From JABMMZ01 sp040386935 (GTDB lineage: Bacteria > Bacteroidota > Bacteroidia > NS11-12g > UBA955), in assembly GCA_040386935.1 (NCBI GenBank), contig JAZKEQ010000010.1:1-61278 (forward strand): a stretch of 61,278 bases of DNA, given 5' to 3'. A model generated the notes under the pieces. It was not told the DNA's origin. It saw only the letters and a list, made by a program, of their open reading frames with translations, and made no database searches. Positions 8,737 to 17,009 of the stretch are shown piece after piece. The position numbers were made by a program, and so were the translations under genes. The first letter of the stretch is position 1, and each line of letters opens with the position of its first letter.

Positions 8737-9807
8737 TTATTTAATGTATCTGAAATCGTGACCGGATTTTAAGCCGATAACAAAATGGTACATTAAATCA
8801 ATTACTTTTTCAACATCATCTTTACTCACAGTTTCTACTGTAGTGTGCATGTACTTTAAAGGCAATGATATTAAAGCAGAGGGAACACCTTCACCACTGT
8901 AAGCAAAACCATCTGTATCAGTTCCTGTACTTCGGCTCACGGCAGCTCTTTGAAATGGTATCTTGTGTTTTTCGGCAGTATGAATGATCATGCGCAACAA
9001 ATTATTTTGTACAGCCGGACCATAAGTCAATACAGGACCTTTGCCACAGCGCTGATCGCCCTGTTTCTTTTTATCATAAAGCGGTGAAGTAGTATCGTGA
9101 CACACATCAGTAATAATCGCCACATCAGGTTTGATTTTGCGTGAAATCATTTCTGCGCCACGTAAACCTATTTCTTCCTGAACAGCATTTACTACATAAA
9201 GACTGAAAGGTAATTTGATTTTATTTTCTTTGATCCGCTTGGCTACCTGAGCAATCATATAACCACCTATGCGGTTATCTAACGCACGGCCGGTATAGTA
9301 TTGTCCGTTTAATTCCATTAACTCATCTTCGAATACAGCAACGGTACCAACGTGAATACCAAGCTTCTCAACTTCTTCTTTTTTTGAACATCCCACGTCA
9401 ATAAAGATGTTGTCCATTGAAGGTGTTACCTCTTTTTCCGAATGGCGTACGTGTATGGCAGGCCATCCGAAAATACCCATTACAACCCCCTTATCCGTGT
9501 AAAGTTTTACTCTTTTTGAAGGAGCTATTAAATGGTCGGAGCCACCGTTTCTGGTGACATAGATATAACCATCATCTGTAATATATTTAACAAACCAACT
9601 GATTTCATCAGCGTGAGCCTCAATTACTACTTTGTAGTTTTTCCCCGGATTGATGATAGCTGCTACGGAACCATAAGCGTCTGAAATATATTCATCGGTG
9701 TATGGCTTTAAAAATTCAAGCCATATTTTTTGACCCGATGTTTCAAAACCGGTTGGGGAGGCGTTGTTTAAATATTCGGTGAGAAACTTTTTATCCTTTT
9801 TATCCAT
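8737..9807 (-). CDS. M42-family metallo-aminopeptidase (TET/glutamyl aminopeptidase-like)
   Basis: This 356-aa cytosolic enzyme matches the M42 family of cobalt/zinc-dependent aminopeptidases that form large tetrahedral oligomers and trim peptides. Visible metal and catalytic residues are H65 and D67 (AHADEI), D177 (RALDNRIGG), E211-E212 (VQEEIGLRG), D234 region (TDVCHD), and the C-terminal histidine in KYMHTTVE. The PDZ-like insertion domain spans roughly residues 80-165. Length is normal. It lies 11 bp downstream of the DUF3127 gene on the same strand. Family members are often misannotated as endoglucanase M; nothing here supports a glucanase activity. Confidence 0.9.
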   Translation of the reverse strand: MDKKDKKFLTEYLNNASPTGFETSGQKIWLEFLKPYTDEYISDAYGSVAAIINPGKNYKVVIEAHADEISWFVKYITDDGYIYVTRNGGSDHLIAPSKRVKLYTDKGVVMGIFGWPAIHVRHSEKEVTPSMDNIFIDVGCSKKEEVEKLGIHVGTVAVFEDELMELNGQYYTGRALDNRIGGYMIAQVAKRIKENKIKLPFSLYVVNAVQEEIGLRGAEMISRKIKPDVAIITDVCHDTTSPLYDKKKQGDQRCGKGPVLTYGPAVQNNLLRMIIHTAEKHKIPFQRAAVSRSTGTDTDGFAYSGEGVPSALISLPLKYMHTTVETVSKDDVEKVIDLMYHFVIGLKSGHDFRYIK

Positions 9808-9818
9808 TGAGCAAATTC

Positions 9819-10193
9819 TTAGAATGGCAAATCATCAGTTTCCTGAGAATTTTCAAAATTTGAAAAATCATCCAATACAGGCGCTTCAGCACTTGTAGCA
9901 GGATTTGAACCTGAGGCATTCTGACCACTTAAAGATTCAATTTTCCAAAATCTCAAATCTGTATACCATCGGCCATTGTATTCTCTGCTCTCAGCATTCA
10001 CAGATAGTTTCACTTTGTCATTCAGATTAAATCTTACAAGTTCATCTACCTTTTCAGCCCATGCACTGATGCATACCTGTTTTGGGTATTTATCTTCTGT
10101 TTCAATGATAAACTCTTGTTTTTTCCAATCACCGCGGGCGCTGTTGCCTGTAACAACATCCAGTTTTTTAATTATTTTTCCTGAAATTTCCAT
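9819..10193 (-). CDS. DUF3127 domain protein (OB-fold-like)
   Basis: This 124-aa protein is a typical Bacteroidota DUF3127 protein. The N-terminal ~85 residues (MEISGKIIKKLD to YTDLRFWKIE) look like an OB-type small beta-barrel, followed by an acidic, Ser/Asn-rich tail ending DDLPF. That tail resembles the acidic tip of single-stranded DNA-binding proteins, so a nucleic-acid or SSB-like role is conceivable but unproven. It is the first gene of a minus-strand set with the M42 peptidase and acyltransferase, and a -7-like box lies 5 nt before its ATG. Confidence 0.75.
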   Translation of the reverse strand: MEISGKIIKKLDVVTGNSARGDWKKQEFIIETEDKYPKQVCISAWAEKVDELVRFNLNDKVKLSVNAESREYNGRWYTDLRFWKIESLSGQNASGSNPATSAEAPVLDDFSNFENSQETDDLPF

Positions 10194-10198
10194 CGATA

Positions 10199-10206
10199 CA
10201 AATATA
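10199..10206 (-). promoter_or_regulatory. Putative -7 box (TATATTTG) of the DUF3127 gene
   Basis: On the minus strand TATATTTG fits TAnnTTTG and lies 5 nt upstream of the ATG at 10193. No convincing -33 TTG was found. Confidence 0.35.
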
Positions 10207-10326
10207 AGTCAGGGCTAAGTATCGTTTAAAATAAATATTCACAGACTTTATACATTTTGAAGGCTTTATTCTGTATCAGAGAATCATATTTGTATTATTG
10301 GCAAATCATCATTTTATTTGCAATAA

Positions 10327-10818
10327 GTGGTCCATCAAAATATTCAATATCTCGAAGATTTAAAGGCTTTTTTGCTTGATTTAGAAGATGTGGTATTCAT
10401 CAATCAACCTAAAGGACACGCTTTTACGGGTACCATAGGTTCTCATACCCGACATATTATAGAATTTTACAAGCAATTAGTGAAGGCTGAGGAAAACGGC
10501 AATATCGACTACGACAGCAGGGAACGCAATACAGCTATCGAATCAGATAAAGCCATGGCACTACACAATATTGATAGTATTATCAGCTACTTTCAATCAA
10601 GTACTTTTGACTTTTCACTTATCTATACCGTTACCACCAATCACACTGTTTACAGTTCGAGTTTAGGACGTGAGTTAACCTATCTGGCCGAGCATACTGT
10701 TCACCATTTGGCACTTATTCGTTTGATAGCAGAAGCTGATGGCTACGAATTTAACAAGACTGAAAAATTCGGAATTGCTGAATCTACTCAGCGCTTTAGG
10801 CAATCACAAAATTACTAG
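10327..10818 (+). CDS. DinB-like four-helix protein
   Basis: This 163-aa protein begins with GTG at 10327. Its pattern of histidines (GSHTRHIIEFYKQLV near residue 38, and EHTVHHLALIRLI near residue 129) fits the metal-binding triad of DinB/YfiT-like four-helix bundles, a family that includes thiol-dependent transferases and many uncharacterised proteins. No enzymatic partner is identifiable. Its stop is directly followed by the ATG of the NRDE-family gene, so it heads a three-gene plus-strand set whose members are spaced by 0 or -4 bp, suggesting tight co-expression. Confidence 0.65.
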   Translation: MVHQNIQYLEDLKAFLLDLEDVVFINQPKGHAFTGTIGSHTRHIIEFYKQLVKAEENGNIDYDSRERNTAIESDKAMALHNIDSIISYFQSSTFDFSLIYTVTTNHTVYSSSLGRELTYLAEHTVHHLALIRLIAEADGYEFNKTEKFGIAESTQRFRQSQNY

Positions 10819-11493
10819 ATGTGTATTGTTTCATTTGTTATAAACGATGATGAATTTATTCTCACTTTTAATAGAGATGAATCCGCTTTTCGCCCTGCCA
10901 CCGCACCACATTGGTTCACTGAAAATGGTAAACAAATTTTTGCTCCCATAGACAATAGCAAAGGCGGTACATGGATAGGATTTAATGGTAAAATAATATT
11001 TTGCCTTCAAAATGGAGCATTCGAAAAGCATGTCAGACATACACCTTATCGAATGAGTCGGGGACTTTTATTGAAACAATTGTTACTCGAAGAATTGGTG
11101 ATGGAGGATTTAAACAGTAAATTATTAGATAATATTGAACCCTTTACTCTTAGTGCTTTTGATAAAGGCACCGGGTTACTAAATGTGTTGAGGTTTGATT
11201 CCCATACCCTCACACGGAATAATTATTCTCCTCAACCCGGACTTGTCAATTGTTCAGCAACCTTATACAATGCTGAAGCGCGCGCAATTATTCAGAAGCG
11301 ATTTGATGATTTGCCGGTAAAACAGACTGAAGTTTTAATGAATTTTCACAAACAGCACAAAATTGGCAGCGTTAATAATACTTTTACTTCTGTTGTGCCT
11401 ACAGTGAGCATCACACAGTTTATATGGGACAATAAAGGCATTCACAGCAGATATTACGATTGTCAAACAGGTGAGGAACATGTATCAGTATGA
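10819..11493 (+). CDS. NRDE/TANGO2-family protein
   Basis: This 224-aa protein carries the family signature at its very N-terminus: MCIVSF followed by FNRDES, which gives the NRDE name. The N-terminal Cys2 fits the Ntn-like processing seen or proposed in this family. Members occur from bacteria to humans (TANGO2), with suggested roles in heme or acyl-lipid handling, but no settled bacterial reaction. The ATG immediately follows the stop of the DinB-like gene and its own end overlaps the next gene by 4 nt (ATGA), indicating translational coupling. No sign of truncation. Confidence 0.85.
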   Translation: MCIVSFVINDDEFILTFNRDESAFRPATAPHWFTENGKQIFAPIDNSKGGTWIGFNGKIIFCLQNGAFEKHVRHTPYRMSRGLLLKQLLLEELVMEDLNSKLLDNIEPFTLSAFDKGTGLLNVLRFDSHTLTRNNYSPQPGLVNCSATLYNAEARAIIQKRFDDLPVKQTEVLMNFHKQHKIGSVNNTFTSVVPTVSITQFIWDNKGIHSRYYDCQTGEEHVSV

Positions 11494-12506
11494 AACAAAA
11501 ATGGCTGATTAAGTTGTTGAATTACGAGTATTGGCCAATGTGGGCCTACTATATTCCCTTATTTCCATATTTCATTATCAAAGGCTTATTGAAAAGGCAT
11601 TTGTTTTATTTCACTAATGCTAATCCGGGCATCGACCGATTTGGAGGACTTTTTTTGGATTCAAAACAGGCGGTCGACCGACTGATACCTGAGCAATACC
11701 GACCGCTTACAACAATATTTTATCGGTTTAATGATGAAACCGGTGCGGAGCAATTTGTTAATGAGTTTACTGGCACTTTTCCTATAATAGCAAAACCAGA
11801 CAATGGAGAAAGGGGAGAGGGTATTGTTAAAATCAATGATAAGGCCGGATTATTGACCTATTTACAAGCAGTCAATCAAACTTATCTGATACAGGAATAC
11901 ATAGATTTCCCTTGCGAATACGGGGTATTTATTGCTTTCACTCCTGCAAATAATCGTTACCTAATTACCTCACTTACCGAGAAAAAGTATTTCAGTGTAA
12001 CCGGTAATGGCATTGATACAATTGCATATTTGATTCATCAATCGGAAAGAGGGATTGTATTTTTTGAGCGTTTGCAAGAGCGTAGCATTTATGAAATGGA
12101 TTTTATTCCGGAACAGGGGCAGGTGTGTATTATTCACACCCTAGGCAATCACTGCAACGGCACTGAATTCATTAATAGCAGTCATCTTATCGATACAACA
12201 ATGACAGACAGTTTCAATGAATTGATGAAACAGGTTGATGGCGTTTGCTATGGCAGGTTTGATATTAAGGTAGCTTCATTTGAAGATTTAAAGACCTTTC
12301 AAAATTTTAAAGTCATCGAATTCAATGGGATAGCTGCCGAACCAATTCATATATACGACCGCACCACGGGTTATTTTAATAGCATTTCGACATTCATCAA
12401 ACATTGGCGCTACCTTGAGGTAATTTCAAATTTTAATCATTCTAAAGGAATCAATCCGTCTAGTTTTGCAGAATGCCTTAGGAAAATCAGAATAAAATTC
12501 CCTTAA
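11490..12506 (+). CDS. ATP-grasp domain protein (D-Ala-D-Ala ligase-like fold)
   Basis: This 338-aa protein has an ATP-grasp core: IIAKPDNGERGEGIVKI is the ATP-binding lysine and glycine-rich loop, YLIQEYIDFP is the second ATP-binding strand, and FKVIEFNGIAAEP is the C-terminal metal-binding E-x-N motif. The N-terminal part has a hydrophobic stretch (WAYYIPLFPYFIIKGL) that may attach it to the membrane. ATP-grasp enzymes join a carboxylate to an amine or thiol; the substrate here is unknown. It overlaps the NRDE gene by 4 nt. It closes the small three-gene operon, whose shared function I cannot name. Confidence 0.75.
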   Translation: MKQKWLIKLLNYEYWPMWAYYIPLFPYFIIKGLLKRHLFYFTNANPGIDRFGGLFLDSKQAVDRLIPEQYRPLTTIFYRFNDETGAEQFVNEFTGTFPIIAKPDNGERGEGIVKINDKAGLLTYLQAVNQTYLIQEYIDFPCEYGVFIAFTPANNRYLITSLTEKKYFSVTGNGIDTIAYLIHQSERGIVFFERLQERSIYEMDFIPEQGQVCIIHTLGNHCNGTEFINSSHLIDTTMTDSFNELMKQVDGVCYGRFDIKVASFEDLKTFQNFKVIEFNGIAAEPIHIYDRTTGYFNSISTFIKHWRYLEVISNFNHSKGINPSSFAECLRKIRIKFP

Positions 12507-12533
12507 TATAGCTAGAATCGCAAAATTTAATTA

Positions 12534-12541
12534 TAATTTTG
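12534..12541 (+). promoter_or_regulatory. Putative -7 box (TAATTTTG)
   Basis: TAATTTTG fits TAnnTTTG and lies 32 nt upstream of the TTG start of the C25-like gene, a normal leader distance. The -33 element is not clear. Confidence 0.35.
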
Positions 12542-12573
12542 TAGCCGCTAAAACAAAGAGGGGCAATATACTT

Positions 12574-15375
12574 TTGAGACTACTAACAATCTTCATCTTA
12601 TTTTTCTTACATCTAACAGTAGATGCGCAAGCAATCAGAGGATTTTGCTTAGAAGTGTCATGTCAATCACGTTATTACTCATCAACTCAAACAATTCTTG
12701 ATTTTAAGTGGCACAGCCGTTCTCCAACAGCATCGGCTCAATGGGTTTTTAAGAAAAATAAGTATGACCTGGTTTGGGGAGGTGCTTATAAATCTGTAGC
12801 AACAACTGATTCTGTATTCAGCGATACCATTACCACCGGTAATCAATTCGAATACATGTTTGAAAAGCAATACGGTCCACACGGATACAGTATTTATGGC
12901 TATGTTCTAGCGGGTCACAGAGTGCCGGCTGTATTCAATAGAGGTAAAATATTGGTAATAGTAGATTCGGCAAACAAAGCTTATTTGGCTAATGATTTAC
13001 GTACTTTACAAAATGATTTAATAGGTGATGGATGGCGACCTGTTATGAAATACTTTTCATCATCAACCACTGTCGCACAAATAAAATCGTATATACTCAC
13101 TACTTATCGCGCTGACCCAAATAATGTTAAAAGTCTTTTACTAATTGGTGATTTAGCAGTGCCGTATTCGGGTGACTATAAAGCAACCGGTACTTATCCG
13201 CCTGACGGACATACATCCGGCAACTCACCAGGAGCCAGTCATGAAGGCGCTTGGCCGGCCGATTGTTATTATGGCGATGTTTTAACAGATTCACTTTGGA
13301 CCGATAGCTATGTCACCAACTCTTTGGGCAGCCGCACGGCTAATAACAATAGTCCCGGTGACGGCAAGTTCGATAATGATTATGTGCCTTATCTGGTAAC
13401 ACTTCAGGTAGGACGTATCGACTTGTCTAATATGTCTAATTTTACGCTTACTGAAAGAGAGTTATTGAGTCAATACTTAAAACGTGATCATGATTTCAGA
13501 CATAAGGTATTTTCAGTCAGAGAAAGGTGTTTGGTAGATGATATCTTTGGTACTTCACTTTCGCCTGAAGATTTGGCCAATAATGCTTATCGCAATATGG
13601 CACCATTAGTTGGCGACACAGCAGTAAAAGCATTGAATTATCTCACAACCCTCAATTCAAATGATTACCTCTGGAGTTTTGGATTTGGTTACGGCAATTA
13701 TGATTACAATTCAGCGATAGGCAATACCTCAGATTTTGCAAATTCAAGTCAGACTGTTAAGAGTGTTTTCAGCGGATTTTTTGGCAGTTACTTTGGCGAT
13801 TGGGACAATTCCAATAATTTCTTGAGAGCACCTTTAGCTGCTCAGGGGCATGTTTTAAATACATTTTACAGTGGTCGGCCGCATTGGTTTTTTCATCATA
13901 TGGGCATGGGCGAAACCATTGGTTACAGCACCATGATGACTCAAAATAATTACGATACTGTGAGCTATGATGTTTTGTACCCAAGTATTATGGCCGGTAT
14001 ATGGAATGTGCATCCGGCATTGATGGGTGATCCAACGATAAGGATGCAACCGGTGGAGCCGGCAAGAAACTTTTACATCCGTCAGGACAGTTGTTACAAT
14101 CGCTTTCGTTTAAGGTGGCAAGCGCCATCAGACACAGCAGTTCATTCTTTCTATATTTTCAGAGCTAAACACATTGACAGCACCTTTACTTTGTTAGGTA
14201 GTACACAAAACTTGACTTATGTAGACAATGCTCCATTGACGGGTAACAATGTGTACATGCTCCGCGATTTAAAACTTCAAACCAGTTTTAGCGGCACTTA
14301 TTTCAATTTGGGGCAGGGTGTTTTTGATACAATCAGCACAACAGAATTCAGAGTGCCTGTAGCCAATGCAGGAAGAGATACAGCAGTTTGTACCAATGCC
14401 TATGCTCAGTTTGGTCAAAAAAGCAATAATCCGATTCAAACCGTATATAGCTGGAGCCCGGCAGTAAATACTAGTGATACTATAACCGTAAGAATCACGA
14501 CATCAGGCAACAGAATATTATTGGCGACTGATACATTGACAAAATGCACCATTCGCGATACAGCAGTAGCAACAGCCTGGTTAAATCCTGTTGCAGAAAC
14601 AATTTCAAAGACTTCAACCAACAGTTGTGGTGATACCACAAATTGGTCGAGCACATTAAACAATGGCAATGGATATAATTATTCATGGTCGTTTACAGGT
14701 GGTAGTCCTTCATCACAAGGGGGTTACATGCTCAACAATCCATCTGTTGTTTATTATTATACTACAGGTAATTATCTAACATCGCTGTTGGTAACCGATA
14801 CATTGAGAAATTGCAGAAATATGGATACGGCATCCATTAGTATTAGCTGTGTTCCATTGCCTATAGAGAATGTATTGTTTTTATGCGATAAACTTTCTGA
14901 GCAACAAACTAAACTATCATTCTTCAATTTAGGCAATACTCATTTTCAATCCTACGAGATTTACGGGGTAAATAGTCGCGGACTTGAAGAGCTTTTGTAT
15001 ATAATAAAGGGTAGTGATTTTATTCCTTACGAATGGATAATTGCCAATAATTATTCTGAGATCCGTTTGATTGCTGTTAAGGCAGATATGAGCAAAGAAA
15101 TTGCTGATAGATGCTTTTCACAAATCATGAAATCTGATTTTACAATATTTCCTGTTCCAACAAGCAATAGCCTATATTTACAATACAACGGGCATTTTAT
15201 CAGAGATTTTGAATATAAAATTTACAATACTTTAGGACAGGAATTCAGTTTACCTGTAATTTCGGAAAATACTGAAGTGTTACAGCTCAATACGGCTTCA
15301 TTGGTACCTGGTCATTACGTTTTATTGGTATTTGATGGCTTCAAATTTGTTCCCATTAAATTTACTAAGGCATAA
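12574..15375 (+). CDS. Secreted C25 (gingipain)-like protein with type IX sorting domain, probably catalytically inactive
   Basis: This 933-aa protein starts with TTG at 12574, giving the signal peptide LLTIFILFFLHLTVDAQA. Residues ~120-490 resemble the caspase-like peptidase C25 domain (ILVIVDSANKAYLANDLRTL, then SLLLIGDLAVPY and VGRIDLSNM). In gingipains the catalytic His sits in a GHG motif and the Cys in a strand just after; here the matching places read FGYGNYDY and FFGSYFGDWD, without His or Cys. I infer a dead or altered enzyme. A PKD-like beta domain (~650-760) and a type A sorting domain (FTIFPVPTSNSLYLQ to the end) follow. The next gene starts 3 nt after its stop. Confidence 0.7.
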   Translation: MRLLTIFILFFLHLTVDAQAIRGFCLEVSCQSRYYSSTQTILDFKWHSRSPTASAQWVFKKNKYDLVWGGAYKSVATTDSVFSDTITTGNQFEYMFEKQYGPHGYSIYGYVLAGHRVPAVFNRGKILVIVDSANKAYLANDLRTLQNDLIGDGWRPVMKYFSSSTTVAQIKSYILTTYRADPNNVKSLLLIGDLAVPYSGDYKATGTYPPDGHTSGNSPGASHEGAWPADCYYGDVLTDSLWTDSYVTNSLGSRTANNNSPGDGKFDNDYVPYLVTLQVGRIDLSNMSNFTLTERELLSQYLKRDHDFRHKVFSVRERCLVDDIFGTSLSPEDLANNAYRNMAPLVGDTAVKALNYLTTLNSNDYLWSFGFGYGNYDYNSAIGNTSDFANSSQTVKSVFSGFFGSYFGDWDNSNNFLRAPLAAQGHVLNTFYSGRPHWFFHHMGMGETIGYSTMMTQNNYDTVSYDVLYPSIMAGIWNVHPALMGDPTIRMQPVEPARNFYIRQDSCYNRFRLRWQAPSDTAVHSFYIFRAKHIDSTFTLLGSTQNLTYVDNAPLTGNNVYMLRDLKLQTSFSGTYFNLGQGVFDTISTTEFRVPVANAGRDTAVCTNAYAQFGQKSNNPIQTVYSWSPAVNTSDTITVRITTSGNRILLATDTLTKCTIRDTAVATAWLNPVAETISKTSTNSCGDTTNWSSTLNNGNGYNYSWSFTGGSPSSQGGYMLNNPSVVYYYTTGNYLTSLLVTDTLRNCRNMDTASISISCVPLPIENVLFLCDKLSEQQTKLSFFNLGNTHFQSYEIYGVNSRGLEELLYIIKGSDFIPYEWIIANNYSEIRLIAVKADMSKEIADRCFSQIMKSDFTIFPVPTSNSLYLQYNGHFIRDFEYKIYNTLGQEFSLPVISENTEVLQLNTASLVPGHYVLLVFDGFKFVPIKFTKA

Positions 15376-15378
15376 CAG

Positions 15379-15834
15379 ATGGCAGCCATTACTAAAATTG
15401 CAGTTTATGAGCAATGCTTAAAGATTGTCAATGAAAAATTAGATACTTTACAAAGAGAATTTAAACTGTACAGCGAATCGGCCCAGAATGAAACAAAAAG
15501 TACAGCCGGTGACAAGCATGATACCGGTAAGGCCATGATGCAGATGGAGCAGGAGAAACTCGGCAAGCAAATGTCTGAATTATTGCAACAGCAAAAAGTG
15601 TTACAACAACCACAATTTAAGGAGTCATATCAAACGGTTCAATTTGGAAGTTTGGTTCACACAACTTCCGGTTATTATTTTATCGGTATTTCACTTGGCA
15701 AATTTTCTCTTGACAATGAAATCATTTTATGCTTGTCAGTTCAATCACCATTTGCAATTTCAATGTTGGGTTTAAAAGCAGGATCAACATTCAAATTCAA
15801 TAACAAGGATTTTCAATTACAATCAGTACAATAG
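15379..15834 (+). CDS. GreA/GreB-like small protein
   Basis: This 151-aa protein has an N-terminal helical hairpin (KLDTLQREFKLYSESAQNE and MEQEKLGKQMSELLQQQKV) and a small C-terminal beta domain ending SMLGLKAGSTFKFNNKDF. That architecture resembles Gre-type transcript-cleavage factors that enter the RNA polymerase secondary channel, and similar Bacteroidota proteins are sometimes misnamed 3-oxoacyl-ACP synthase. The acidic tip typical of GreA is not clear, so it may be an anti-Gre-like factor. It is the last gene before the prophage; its stop is 38 bp from the left attachment core. Confidence 0.55.
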   Translation: MAAITKIAVYEQCLKIVNEKLDTLQREFKLYSESAQNETKSTAGDKHDTGKAMMQMEQEKLGKQMSELLQQQKVLQQPQFKESYQTVQFGSLVHTTSGYYFIGISLGKFSLDNEIILCLSVQSPFAISMLGLKAGSTFKFNNKDFQLQSVQ

Positions 15835-15869
15835 TTATAATCATTTAATTATCAATAATTTGAAATACT

Positions 15870-15962
15870 TCAATTTGTCCGATAATTAATATTGTTGTTA
15901 ACTTGTTTATTAACGTCTTTTTTGTTATTGGCTGATTTTGAATTTTTGTTTACTTTTGTCAT
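15870..15962 (-). pseudogene. Orphan 5' fragment of rep at the left prophage end
   Basis: This frame is identical to the first 30 codons of the full rep (start at 15962) and then meets TGA at 15872-15870, which lies in host sequence directly beyond attL. It is the 5' piece left behind when integration cut rep at its attachment core. A 30-aa, Asn/Lys-rich peptide could be made but probably has no role. Confidence 0.85.
15872..15902. other. attL: left host-phage junction at dif
   Basis: The XerC-like arm TTGTCCGATAA (15875-15885) and central TTAATA (15886-15891) are followed by the phage-type right arm TTGTTGTTAAC. Sequence left of 15872 is host, and differs from the corresponding phage sequence left of 23780. 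Shared core with the middle and right sites is 22 bp. Confidence 0.85.
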
Positions 15963-15971
15963 GTCTTTCTG

Positions 15972-15983
15972 ATTGGTTCGAGT
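15972..15983 (-). promoter_or_regulatory. Shared 12-bp leader motif upstream of rep
   Basis: On the minus strand ACTCGAACCAAT lies 9 nt before the rep start codon (here the start of the cut rep copy). The same 12-mer occurs at 16905-16916, 5 nt before the 60-aa gene, and again in copy 2 (23880-23891 and 24813-24824). It may be a promoter element, operator or translation signal. Confidence 0.5.
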
Positions 15984-16003
15984 CTTGAAGGGAGATAATT
16001 ATG

Positions 16004-16031
16004 AAAGCAGGGCGGTGAGAAACCCTGCTTT
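16004..16031. terminator. Hairpin between methylase 3' end and rep 5' end
   Basis: A 9-bp perfect stem AAAGCAGGG (16004-16012) and CCCTGCTTT (16023-16031) with a 10-nt loop is followed on the plus strand by TTCTATTTTT and lies 9 bp beyond the methylase stop. It could end phage transcription or be an origin hairpin. Copy 2 holds the same at 23912-23939. Confidence 0.6.
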
Positions 16032-16039
16032 TTCTATTT

Positions 16040-16720
16040 TTAAATATTTTGTAGTTGCTGCAGTATCGAATTTTTTAGTAATGGGTCCATTCTTTTGAAT
16101 TTATTGAGAATATTATTTGTCGTACGTTTATACCGTTCACGTTCTCTATAATCACTACCAATATATGAATAATCCTGTAGTTTAACAGGTTTTTCATAAT
16201 TCATATAAATACGTTCGGTTCTTAATCCCGACCTGGTCATAGCTACAAAATCATGGGTGTTCCAACCTTGAAGGCCAACATCGTACATTTCGCAGGGGTA
16301 ATGAGATATACAAACATTACAATTCAGTGATATCGCATATTGAATTAATGCGAGGTGATCTGATTCTGAATATTCAAATTCGTATATATTTCTTTTATGT
16401 GATCTAGTATCGAATAAATAGGGTGGGTCAAAATATATAAGAACATCATTGCCTGCAGATACCTTTAATAAACTTGGTATGATATCTAAACAATCGCCAT
16501 GTCTTAATAAAACAGATGAATCTTGAATTTTCCAATATTCAATTACTGATGAGCTCCTATCTATTAAATAGGTGATGTAAGAAGGTTTTTTATTTCTAGT
16601 TACACCACAATGCCCGGCAAATGCAGAAATAAAAATATCATGTTCAGGTAGGTGATTAATGATATTTTGATAAACTCCTGAACCGGCCTTACCACCTTTA
16701 TATGAGTTATTAGATCTCAT
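16040..16720 (-). CDS. Phage Dam-type DNA adenine-N6 methylase
   Basis: This 226-aa protein is a D12-class (Dam-like) adenine methyltransferase. The catalytic DPPY motif is clear in LIYFDPPYLFDTR near residue 97, and the SAM-binding segment DIFISAFAGHCGVTR near residue 31 replaces the usual FxGxG. The N-terminal SNNSYKGGKAG matches the lysine/glycine N-terminus seen in Dam-type enzymes. No restriction endonuclease lies in the element, so it is an orphan methylase, plausibly protecting phage DNA from host restriction or marking replication; the recognition site is unknown. It is the last gene of the unit and its start overlaps the 60-aa gene by 4 nt. Confidence 0.85.
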   Translation of the reverse strand: MRSNNSYKGGKAGSGVYQNIINHLPEHDIFISAFAGHCGVTRNKKPSYITYLIDRSSSVIEYWKIQDSSVLLRHGDCLDIIPSLLKVSAGNDVLIYFDPPYLFDTRSHKRNIYEFEYSESDHLALIQYAISLNCNVCISHYPCEMYDVGLQGWNTHDFVAMTRSGLRTERIYMNYEKPVKLQDYSYIGSDYRERERYKRTTNNILNKFKRMDPLLKNSILQQLQNI

Positions 16721-16899
16721 ATCGATGATTTCTTTATAAATGTAGTTACTGGAAATAGAAGGTTTTGGACTTCTTTGTGAATAGACTTAACGAAACGATG
16801 TTGTTTTCGATTTGGCTGGCCTGTAATGCGCAGCATCTTTTCTTTAATTACAGAATCGAGGGTGAGTAACTCAGATTCTGAAAGTATTAACGCTTTCAT
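16717..16899 (-). CDS. Phage small protein, 60 aa, function unknown
   Basis: This 60-aa basic, helical protein (MKALILSESELLTLDSV) is unknown to me. It is read as a gene because it overlaps the methylase start by 4 nt and is preceded 5 nt upstream by the 12-bp motif that also precedes rep. It may regulate or assist the methylase. It follows the largest gene-free gap of the element. Confidence 0.6.
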   Translation of the reverse strand: MKALILSESELLTLDSVIKEKMLRITGQPNRKQHRFVKSIHKEVQNLLFPVTTFIKKSSI

Positions 16900-16904
16900 A
16901 AATA

Positions 16905-16916
16905 ATTGGTTCGAGT
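16905..16916 (-). promoter_or_regulatory. Shared 12-bp leader motif upstream of the 60-aa gene
   Basis: Second occurrence in the unit of ACTCGAACCAAT (minus strand), 5 nt before the ATG at 16899. Identical to the site in front of rep, so the 60-aa/methylase pair and rep may share a regulator or transcription start signal. Confidence 0.5.
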
Positions 16917-16969
16917 GTTACAAATATTAAATATTGTAAGGTTGGTTTGTAAGGGGCTATTAATCAAAA

Positions 16970-17003
16970 AAGTGTGGAAAACCTTTAAGGCCTTGCCACA
17001 CTT
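16970..17003. other. Hairpin in the main phage intergenic gap (candidate origin or terminator)
   Basis: AAGTGTGG (16970-16977) and CCACACTT (16996-17003) form a perfect 8-bp stem around an 18-nt loop that itself contains AAGGCCTT. It lies in the only sizeable noncoding gap of the element, next to two copies of the GTGTTTTCAT repeat. No U-run follows on the minus strand, so an origin or regulatory role is as likely as termination. Copy 2: 24878-24911. Confidence 0.5.
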
Positions 17004-17009
17004 ACTTTA

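Noticed and set aside
15972..15990. GGTTCGAGTC resembling a tRNA T loop near attL.
   Set aside because: No acceptor, D or anticodon arms can be folded around it, and the same 12-mer recurs in front of another gene as a leader motif.
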